Assembly (NCBI GenBank): GCA_020747065.1
Contig: JAGMVK010000013.1
Span: 1,364,001-1,428,000 of the forward strand
Reading direction: 5' to 3'
Origin: Cadophora sp. MPI-SDFR-AT-0126
Lineage: Eukaryota > Ascomycota > Leotiomycetes > Helotiales > Ploettnerulaceae
Length of the DNA: 64,000 nucleotides
Positions 55,932 through 64,000 of this stretch are shown in pieces; within the stretch, counting starts at the first letter, position 1, and the number at the start of each line of letters is the position of its first letter. A program made the position numbers and the translations under genes. Below the pieces are notes generated by a model. That model saw nothing but the letters and a program-made list of their open reading frames with translations, did no database searches and was not told the origin of the DNA.

Positions 55932-56594
55932 TGCTGTTGCTATTTTGCTCTATATTACCTTGAGTCGATCGGAGAACTGAGTTGAGCGAGGATTTCAGCC
56001 GATACTGCTTGGAGATGAAATTTCGGACGACATTGTAGTATGTATACCTTCTCGCTCGACAGCCTGTGATACTACATGGTGCTCAAGACTTGGAGTGGCG
56101 CACCCAAGGTGGAGGAATTGGTCTTTTCCGGGGTACAAGTATCTGTGGAGGACTTGGCAACCAATTCAACCGTGCTTGGAGAGCTTGGGAGCACTAGTTT
56201 CTCTTGGAATGTGGGGATAGCAACACCAGTATCATCGGGAACGGGGGAAGTCATAGCCGATACATTGTCCGGGGCTCTCGAAAGGCACCATCTCGGGCTC
56301 ACGGACAGCGACCATGACATATCAGCATGGACTTGGCGATATGAAGTAGTGCATTCGTATCCAGACCAGACATAGGAATTTGGATAGATCTTAGCGAAGT
56401 GGCGAGGGCGTGAAGTTCATCCGCGAAAGAGGTTAATTCTGGGCCTCAAATTCCAGGCACGAAAACAGGTCCTCGCTTGCGCATTTCCCCTCTTTCAATT
56501 CGCCGGACGTCAACTTCCCTCTCAAGGAGCAACGAAGACATGCATGAACATCCACAGCGTATCTGATTGAATTACGAGGGTTTATGACAATTGT
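55932..56594. promoter_or_regulatory. shared divergent promoter region of MFS gene and Zn2Cys6 regulator
   Basis: 663 bases between two outward-pointing start codons. A plus-strand frame at 56076-56375 (99 codons) lies inside; it has no motif and is not called. A regulator placed next to its transporter often controls it, but no specific operator could be identified. Confidence 0.45.
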
Positions 56595-59340
56595 ATGGAA
56601 CATGCGCACAGCTCGCTCTCCGGAATGGGTGATCGGATCCAGACAGGTTCATCGGCAGCTGCCGAAGAGGACAGCAATCCGGCATGTCAATCATGTCGCC
56701 GACGGAAGTTGAAATGTCCAAGGGAGAGCCCGAGTTGCTCCCAGTGCATCAGATTAGGTGCGACACCTTTTCGTGTGTTTAGTCTTCCAAAATACTTCTG
56801 ACAAAACATGTAGAAGTCGAATGCATTTACACCTCAACCAAGAAGCCGGGGATGAAAAGTGGAGCCATTGAGGCCCTGAACAGAAGGTTGCGTAAGTTAA
56901 CACAACGTCCCCATATTCTGTCAATGTGTCTTTTTTATTGATTGACTTTCATAGAAATCTTGGAAGAGATCGTGCTTCATGGCGATGGGAATCAAAATCA
57001 AGCACGGTCAAATGTCGGCCCTGCGTTAAGACAAGATTCAAGGAACTCGCTCTTACAGGTGTCTCAAGTTCTCATCAATGAGCTTCAAAAGATCAGCTCA
57101 TCTTCTTCAGCAGAAGAGCATCCTAGCACTCCCAATGACGATCTTAAGCAAAGAAAGAGGAGACGCCTGGACACAGACAGCGTCTTTGACGCCGAGAGTA
57201 GTTTCGACTTGGGAGATGGAAGCGATCTTCTCAGCTCGCTTCCGAAACCAGAGATATTGAATCTTATAGTCGAAAAATATTTTAGCGTGCTTCAGCACTG
57301 GATACCATTTCTTCACCAGAAACGGTTCGAGAGACACCTGAGCAATCCCTTGAAGAAAGAACGGAACGCCGTGGTCTTGCACGCAATCACGTGCGCCACA
57401 CTAAGGTTCGTGAAGGATGATGATCATGGCATGAGCGACCAAGAGGTTCTCAATCGAGTACTGCACTCGAGACGCGTTGTCATGCTTACAGCATTAAGTC
57501 GACCATCCATGGAGAATCTACAAGCACTCATCATCATAGCTTTCGATCACATCGGCCGTGGAGATGTTGACAAGGCGTGGTCGCTCATAGGATCACTTAC
57601 GAGAACGGTGGAGTATCTCCGTCTTACTGTGGAACCAGAAGCACTTCAGCGTCGACCACTTCGGAGGCCACTCACACTTCTCGAGTCTACGAGCGACTGG
57701 ACCGAAATTGAAGAGAGACGACGTTTGTTCTGGAACATTTTCCTCCTCGATCGTTACTGCTCCATTACAACTGGATGGAATACCAGCTTGACATCCGATG
57801 ATGTCCATCGAAAGCTTCCCTGCGACGGCGGACTCTGGCATCGAGAAGAGCCATCCGATACGCCTTACTTTGGAATCTGGAACAAGTCGGCTGCAAAGAT
57901 CGGAAACTCGATTGCATTCATTCCAGCTCATTATCCAACTCCAGATCATGAGATAGAGCCTGACAATGTGCGCAGCCCAGGACTTGCATCGAACTCCGCA
58001 ATTGTCGACACGTCAAAACTGGGAGCCTTCGCGTATTGCATTGAGGCGACAGAATCTCTTAGTCAAGTGACGACATTCTTTCTGCAGCAAAAAATCGATT
58101 TCCAGAATAAGCGTGAAGTCGGAAGTTGGCTCACGAGATTCAAAGAGCTTGATCTTCGTTTGGTGCAGTAAGGCTCCACCCATCCCATATGTACCTAATG
58201 ATGCGAGAATCCTACTAAACTGTTTGGCAGCTGGAAAATGTTCCTCCCACAGCAATGGAAAGACTCTAATATATCAAGAGACCTCTCATTCGTAGATATG
58301 GATCCGAATCTCACACTCGCACACATAACACACAACACTTCGATGATCCTGCTTCATCAACACATTGCCTACCCTCCACCACATTGGAACGATCTAGTGA
58401 AGTTGCCTAGCTCATGCAGTGCCGAAACATGTCAACTAGCAGCAATTGAGACCTCAGCCATCTGCCAGAAGTACCTCAAGTATACAGAGAATGGAATTGT
58501 CAACAGCCAGTTCGCGCTCTGTGCATTCATCGCAGGGCGAGTTCTCCTTGGCAAGTCATTTCCGCTAGAAAGAACATTCACGCGCCTGCTAACTTGCCCT
58601 CAATAGTCCACTGGAAGTTCTACAACTCAGAGCTTTCTCCTGACTTCTTCAACCTGGTTGACTGTCTCTATGAGATGTCACGGCGATGGCAAGGGAACGA
58701 AAAGGCGGATCAGGAGAATCCGCCGAATGAGCAAGGGTCTGACATCGCTGCACAATATGCGGTGCAGCTTGAAAAGTTTCACACATCGTTCTTGAACAAT
58801 CCGCAGTTCTGTATGAATGTCTTAGGATATTCGCAAGACTCCGCTGGCAGGACCGTTGACAGCTTATTGCCATTAATTTACTCCGCATCGCCAACATCAC
58901 CAAACACCGCCCCGTCGCCTTCTCAGCACCAACGACTAACGAGTTTGAACAACAACAGTCCAAGACATTACCCTAATGGATCTACAGTACATCAAAACAT
59001 GACTCGGCAGCCAGCAAGGATGAATGATGCCAGATATCCGATCGAGACCTCATCACCCCAGAACGCCGTCAGAACTCCGCGGGGAAGCATCACAAACCTG
59101 GGAAACCACGAATGGCAGAATTTCCAGAGTTCCCAATCCATGGGACTGCCTTCCAACATGCACATTGCTCAGAATAACATGCAGCCAAATATAGACTACG
59201 ATTCCGTGTCAGTCGACGACGAATTGACTGCCATGTCAAACGCCCTTCTCGGCCAACAGTTTTTGGAAATGGACAGAGTAATCACTTATGATGGGACAAA
59301 TTTCGCTATTGACTTGGATGGCTGGTCGGGCATGAATTGA
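56595..59340 (+). CDS. Zn(II)2Cys6 transcription factor, likely cluster regulator
   Basis: Exons 56595-56757, 56814-56891, 56955-58167, 58231-58550 and 58607-59340 join in frame to 835 residues. The zinc cluster is [22 protein letters not shown] plus VEC after intron 1 (CX2CX6C, CX2C), then a linker ([17 protein letters not shown]) and coiled segment (EILEEIVLH). A basic run ([10 protein letters not shown]) is a likely nuclear signal. The fungal TF domain spans about 170-450 ([35 protein letters not shown]). The C-terminal 200 residues are Asn/Ser/Gln-rich, typical of an activation region. Intron 4 uses GC instead of GT (GCAAGT at 58551), with branch CTAAC and TAG; only this choice links GRVLL to [10 protein letters not shown] in frame. 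Confidence 0.86.
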
Positions 59341-59415
59341 ATCCAAATTAATCGAGCGATCAGAACCAGCAGGAATTGCTGGCGAACGGAATTAAAGCGT
59401 TTTATTGTTCTACAA

Positions 59416-61003
59416 CTACGCCAACCCCATCCGAATCAACTTATTCCCAAACTCCAAAAAGTAATAATCAGCATACACCAACCCGTGGTCCCAATATTGC
59501 CTCAACGAATGCTCATTACGACACGCCGTTGCGTTCCTCAGAATCGCATCAAACGATCCTTGCGGCACTGACAATTGACCATTTGTCTCGGCAAGTGGCG
59601 CAAACGATGCCCTGTCTTCTGAAAGTGAAAGCTCAATCGTCTCAGTTGCGATTCTCATCGCTGCAGCCAAATACCGACCACCTTCTCCCTGGCCACGAAG
59701 AACCTGATGCAGGAGCAGCAAGCCATTCGCGGCAATCATGCCAGCTGATGTATCTCTTAGCGGCAGCTCGCCGGCGTTGAGAGGGACAGGAGCGTCGAAA
59801 TCCCAGAGCGGTACATATGGGTGATCACAGGTCGAAGATTCGAGTCGGGTAAGGAAGTAGTTCGCCAGTTCGGTTGCGGCATGTAGGAAGATTGGATCTC
59901 GAGTCCACATGTACGTCTGGCTGTATCCAAGGATACCCCATGCCTGGCCTCTGTTCATATTCAGTCAAATGACATTTCTCAAAGGAGGATGGGGGTCTCG
60001 TGCCTGCTCCATGTTGACCAGTCTTTGTACCCTTGGTTCGTCAGCTTATCTTTGACAGCCCCAGTCTGCGCATCGAAATTGACAAGGTGGTACGTCGAAA
60101 AATTCTCTCGGACTACGGTCTTCAGCACCGTGTGCGCATGCGTCGTTGCGATATCGATCAACTTCTGGTTCGACGTGTGATGTCCAGCATAATACAGCAA
60201 ATCGAGATCTGTGCATGTCAACATTATCATCCGAGATTAAAGCCAGCCGGAAAACATACTGCACATGCTATCAATGATGACCAGATAGTCCACATCTTTG
60301 TCAACATAATTGTATCTTTTGTTGATCGCAGTGTCCCAACTCCGAATCGCCTTGACCTTCTCATCATACCGAGACGCCAAACTCTCGGCTGCCGTAAGAA
60401 CGGCCTGCAAACTTCTTGTGTTTCCGGTCAACTCCCAATCCGTTTGCAGCGCAGGCTGAATGATGAAACCCATATCATGGGTATCTGTTCGACTCGCCAT
60501 GGCGTACAGCGGTTCAGACCAGGTCCGTCCCAACTGAAGAAGCTCTTTTTGGAATTGTGGGCGATGCGTGTCTGGGATGTGGAGGTGCTGGGGATATTTC
60601 ATTGCGCGTTCCAACAACGAATACAAGCTTCCGGGGAAGAATCCACAAGTCCAAAACTCAGCATCTCGAGTTGCGTACCTCCCAGCGTGCTCGCCAGTCT
60701 GAGGAACTGTTTCTGGATATTGGTCTAGAACACCATTCTACAACCACTTGATCAGTCTTTGAATTCCACCACCAAGAATGGGATGTAAATTACCTGATCT
60801 TTGAGCAGCTGTACTGCCACCCTCCAGATCTTCGCAGCCGTATTCTCCGCGAATAACTCTTTCAGCTCCACGTCCAATCGCGGTGGAATAAATTCTTTCA
60901 AGTTCTTCTCTCGCGCTCCATTCGACGAAACTGTCGTCCGACTCGACGTCTCATCGTACTGCTCGTCAAATGGCGAGTTCGCGGGGTCTCTGTTTGGTGA
61001 CAT
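59416..61003 (-). CDS. glycoside hydrolase family 88 (unsaturated uronyl hydrolase)
   Basis: Removes the 4,5-unsaturated uronic acid left on oligosaccharides by polysaccharide lyases, by hydration of the double bond. Exons 61003-60794, 60737-60260, 60208-60004 and 59950-59416 give 475 residues without a signal peptide, so it is likely intracellular. Family signs are FWTCGFFPGSLYSLLERA, THDMGFII (catalytic-side Asp), IRSWDTA, LDLLYYAGHHTSNQ, GYKDWSTWSRGQAWGILGYS and DTSAGMIAANGLL. The last intron (59951-60003) begins GC rather than GT and is the only way to rebuild the WSRGQAW motif. The (alpha/alpha)6 barrel should be complete. Divergent from the secreted GH5 gene. Confidence 0.9.
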
Positions 61004-61571
61004 CTTGGACGTGGACCTGATCTCCAATCTGCAAGACTTCGCTGAGATTAGATATCAAATTCCACAAGGCAGAGAATGCCCAGCATATCTATCCATATTA
61101 ACCGGAGCAGTATTCCGCTCTTTCGAAAGATTCCCCGATTCTATTCAGTCGATCATCCGCCTGCATGCAATACCAAGCAATGAGCGATATCTCTTGCCCG
61201 AGACTTTTCCCGAGATCCGGTGCAACGACTGCGGGGTAGTATGTGGGGTGGTGAACTTGACGATCAAGTGACTTTCTCCGGCCGTATCCCCAACTTGGCA
61301 TAATGCGCAAGTCATTGTTTACCCCGCGAATAGTGGCGCACCAATCGGGTGGTCTGGGGAAAGATAGAGAGACTTGGTACCTGAATGTCGAGGCTTATCC
61401 TGACAAGCGAGTCAAGCATCCAACCCGTGTTGGGTTGCGAGTGACCCCTCCAGTTCAGCGAGGCGGGACGATGAGAAGAATTATTCCACGGAAAAAGTAT
61501 ATATCCAGGTGGAAATTCCAACAATGCCTGTTTTCCCCACGCAAAAACTTCCCCTTGTCAGTTGAGACACG
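61004..61571. promoter_or_regulatory. shared divergent promoter of GH88 and GH5 genes
   Basis: 568 bases between two outward start codons, with only weak frames inside. A pyrimidine-rich stretch precedes the GH5 start. Co-control of an intracellular and a secreted enzyme is suggested by position only. Confidence 0.45.
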
Positions 61572-62930
61572 ATGTTGTTCTCTCTCTCAATATTCCTTCT
61601 CACTGGGCTCTCAACTGCCGCAACACTCACCCACAATGCCCTCCCCTGGAAACTACCCTTCCACGTCGATGGCCCGCGCATTTTCTCCGCCAACAACAAG
61701 GAAGTCCAATACGTCGGTACAAACTGGGCCGCCCACCAAGAAGCCATGATCCCAGAAGGCCTCCAGTACTCCTCCATCAAAGACATCGTGTCTAAAATCC
61801 GTGGCTTCAATCTCAATGTCGTGCGTCTGACCTTCGCTATCGAAATGGTTGATGACATTCTCGATAATGAAGGAGATGTCACGTTGGAAGATACGCTCAC
61901 GAACGCACTGGGTCCGACGAATGGAACTATCATTCTCAAGAAAGTGTTGAAGAATAATCCGCAGTTCAACAAACGCAGTACGAGATTGCAAGTCTTCGAT
62001 GCCGCGGCGAAGGAACTCGCTAGACAGGGTGTCTATGTGCATCTTGATAATCACATGTCTAAGGCTCTTTGGTGCTGTGGAGGTGGTGATGGAAATACCT
62101 GGTTTGGAGACACTGACTTCAATGTTGCGAAGTGGATCCGTGGCTGGGAGTTCATGGCCAAACACGTAAGATTTATTCCTTCCTACGACGCAACCCCTAT
62201 TTACAATCATCCCCAGGCCTCCCAGAAATGGCCCTCCTTCGCTTCAGTCGGGCTCCGCAACGAGCTCCGTAAACCAGACGCTGGTTCCCCCGCCGAGCCC
62301 TACGACTGGTACACCTGGCACACACACATGACCGCTGCCGCCACCGCAGTCCACTCCGTCGCCCCAGACGCACTCATCACCTTCTCCGGCCTTAACTACG
62401 ACGTAACGCTCTCGCCCGTAATCGAAGGCCAGCTCCTGAATGGCACCTCGGGGACTTCCACAGCAGGCAAATCCGCACTCTTCTCGCCCGCGTCTTACCC
62501 CTACGCGAACAAAATCATCTTTGAACTCCACAAGTACGATTTCGAGCACACGCAAGCTTCATGTTCGAATTTCGGGGCTTCGCTGTACAACAACGGGTAC
62601 AAAACCGTCAATACCTCCGACTCCACAGCGAAGTTGCATCACCCGATGTTGTTGTCTGAGTGGGGATTCATTCAAAATGGCACGTACTGGAATCAGACTA
62701 CTTATAACAAGTGCTTGATCGAGTTTATGGGTAAGTACAAGCCGAGTGGGTGGATGCAGTGGGAGCTTGCGGGTAGTTTTTACAGGAAGACGAGTTATGC
62801 GACGGGAGTCCAGGTGCAAGATTTGGATGAGGCGTGGGGGTTGTTGAATCATGACTGGAAGCAGACGAGGAGTCCTGTTACGGTGGAGAATAGTTTGGAG
62901 AAGATGATTGAGGCGACTTTGAAGAGTTAG
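61572..62930 (+). CDS. secreted glycoside hydrolase family 5 (cellulase-fold) enzyme
   Basis: A signal peptide (MLFSLSIFLLTGLSTAA) indicates secretion. The barrel begins with YVGTNWAAHQEAMIPEGL, and NLNVVRLTFAIEMV is the usual arginine-bearing strand. The acid/base Glu is in SVGLRNELR (about residue 214 in the spliced numbering) and the nucleophile in LLSEWGF (about 346). A 51-base stretch, 62166-62216, starts GTAAGA and ends CCCCAG. Removing it keeps frame and gives AKHASQKWPSFASVGLRNELR-like spacing as in relatives, so I treat it as an intron although it contains no stop. That gives 435 residues; read-through would give 452. Several N-glycosylation sites (NGT, NQT) fit an extracellular enzyme. 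The exact substrate (beta-glucan, mannan, other) is not resolved. Confidence 0.88.
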   Translation: MLFSLSIFLLTGLSTAATLTHNALPWKLPFHVDGPRIFSANNKEVQYVGTNWAAHQEAMIPEGLQYSSIKDIVSKIRGFNLNVVRLTFAIEMVDDILDNEGDVTLEDTLTNALGPTNGTIILKKVLKNNPQFNKRSTRLQVFDAAAKELARQGVYVHLDNHMSKALWCCGGGDGNTWFGDTDFNVAKWIRGWEFMAKHVRFIPSYDATPIYNHPQASQKWPSFASVGLRNELRKPDAGSPAEPYDWYTWHTHMTAAATAVHSVAPDALITFSGLNYDVTLSPVIEGQLLNGTSGTSTAGKSALFSPASYPYANKIIFELHKYDFEHTQASCSNFGASLYNNGYKTVNTSDSTAKLHHPMLLSEWGFIQNGTYWNQTTYNKCLIEFMGKYKPSGWMQWELAGSFYRKTSYATGVQVQDLDEAWGLLNHDWKQTRSPVTVENSLEKMIEATLKS

Positions 62931-63051
62931 AAGGGGCATTGAAAGCTGAAAAGTAAAAAGTTTCCAGGTGAGGCATTACGCTTATGAGGAATTAGTCTCT
63001 ATGTACATATTTACAGATCTCAAACAATCCTGTCCATAAATTACATACATA

Positions 63052-64000
63052 TCAACTCATCCGATCCCTTCCACCATCCACAAACCTCCAACCCAACCCC
63101 GTCTCACTCAACACGACCTCTCTCCCCCTTGCAACCCCCTCCATCTCATCAACCGTAATAAGACTCCCCCTCTCCCCCACCTCCAAACCATGAAACAGAT
63201 ATGCCAACGGACTACTCTTCCACACATTCGCCCCCGCCTGCACAGCCGTCTTCCAAATCGTCGCAATAAGCAACAAGCACGTCGCCAGCACCAGCACAGC
63301 CGGCAGCGCTAACCACGGCCACACAACTCTCACGCAAGTTTGCACACCATTCACCTCACCAACGACCGCACTGCTGTTCCGATCAGAAGTTCGCATGTGA
63401 TTCGTCATCGCAACAGCAAGCTTTTCGAAAAGCGCCTGTGTTGTACCGTGTGTAGCGAGACCATCTGCATACATCGGGTTGAGGAATTCGGCTGTATACT
63501 TATTCGCCATGGTCGCCCAATCCTTCCCCGGGTTCGGACGACCGTCTGAGGCGCCGCGAGCCATGAACATGCCTGTTACGCTGCCATTTAGCATCTTCTG
63601 CAGAAACTCCCTCAGATTGATGGCGGCGAGGAAATGCGAATCGACGACACAACCATCGAAAACAGCCTTCTTGTGCGCATCATCCGCCACGGCAGAAGTC
63701 ATATACGTATAATTCAGCGGGCCTTTGCCTGTAGCCAAAGCTGCCGCGATGTCATCTTGATGCAGGGAAGCGTGATTCCACAGTGCGGCAGTCATGTTGA
63801 ACCCGAGGTAATCGTACACATTCTCATATTCCGTGTTGTTGTACCAGCACGGCGAAAGCATGTAACTCGGATACGTGTCGTTAGAAGGCAATTTGGTGTT
63901 ATGGGACGGGGTGAACGGTGTGGCGATCTCCGTCGCGTTGCTCTCGCTAATGAGTGTTTCGTTAAAAGAGCCTTCGTGCACAACACCCTCGTATGTCCGG
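63052..64000 (-). CDS. DUF3176-type membrane protein, 3' part (cut by window edge)
   Basis: The C-terminal 310 or so residues of a fungal protein that continues beyond the window. An extracellular-looking part rich in NXS/T sites (GSFNETLISESNATEI, MLNGSVTGMF) is followed by TCVRVVWPWLALPAVLVL, then a single long membrane segment (LATCLLLIATIW) and KSSPLAYLFHGLEVGE, the end pattern I associate with DUF3176 proteins. Stop at 63052. The function of the family is unknown. Confidence 0.68.
   Translation of the reverse strand, partial: RTYEGVVHEGSFNETLISESNATEIATPFTPSHNTKLPSNDTYPSYMLSPCWYNNTEYENVYDYLGFNMTAALWNHASLHQDDIAAALATGKGPLNYTYMTSAVADDAHKKAVFDGCVVDSHFLAAINLREFLQKMLNGSVTGMFMARGASDGRPNPGKDWATMANKYTAEFLNPMYADGLATHGTTQALFEKLAVAMTNHMRTSDRNSSAVVGEVNGVQTCVRVVWPWLALPAVLVLATCLLLIATIWKTAVQAGANVWKSSPLAYLFHGLEVGERGSLITVDEMEGVARGREVVLSETGLGWRFVDGGRDRMS

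Noticed and set aside
56076..56375. Plus-strand frame of 99 codons in the MFS/regulator promoter
   Set aside because: No recognisable motif, and it lies in the only promoter space for two divergent genes.
1..64000. tRNA, 5S rRNA, CRISPR arrays, bacterial-type operons
   Set aside because: No cloverleaf or 5S box pattern noticed by eye and no regularly spaced repeats; CRISPR is not expected in a fungal nucleus. A tRNA scan would be needed to exclude single tRNAs.

Overview
The window is nuclear DNA of a filamentous ascomycete (Pezizomycotina). Genes carry short introns of about 45-60 bases with GT-AG borders and CTRAY-like branch points. Zn(II)2Cys6 and fungal-specific transcription factors, HET-domain genes, an NmrA-like gene, a DUF3176-type gene and C-to-T decay of repeats (RIP-like) all point the same way. 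I cannot place the species; a leotiomycete would fit, but that is a guess.

Layout. 1-16.6 kb is mostly ordinary gene space: a NirA-type Zn2Cys6 regulator (1455-3702, -), a long gene-poor stretch, a mitochondrial ribosomal protein bS21m/MRP21 (8722-9507, -) head to head with an RBM25-like PWI/RRM splicing protein (9810-12309, +), and an NmrA-like reductase (13152-14375, +). 14.7-50.4 kb is an accessory region with four HET-domain (allorecognition-type) loci in different states: one with two in-frame TAA codons (14679-16583), one frameshifted and missing its 5' part (18815-20431), one intact (28404-30427), and one cut in two by a 14.9 kb retrotransposon insertion (33728-50425). Among them lie a SAM + HMG-box + fungal TF-domain regulator, small hypothetical genes and an EXPERA (TMEM97-like) membrane protein.

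The 34930-49798 insertion is a nested pair of Ty3/gypsy elements. The outer one (186-bp LTRs, 5-bp target duplication ACAAT) is full of RIP-type stops and has lost catalytic residues. The inner one (36110-43870, 222-bp LTRs that look identical, target duplication CCTAG) has an intact gag, an intact 1313-residue pol with a chromodomain, and a spliced accessory gene on the opposite strand between pol and the 3' LTR. The outer element keeps a wrecked ORF in the same place and orientation, so this antisense cargo gene seems to be a shared trait of both families.

51.4-63 kb reads as a carbohydrate-use cluster: a DUF2264 protein (frameshifted here), a Dal5-like MFS permease, a Zn2Cys6 regulator, a GH88 unsaturated-uronide hydrolase and a secreted GH5 glycanase, with two divergent promoters. 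The right edge holds the 3' part of a DUF3176-like membrane protein. All exon borders were read by eye from splice signals and frame; none has transcript support.
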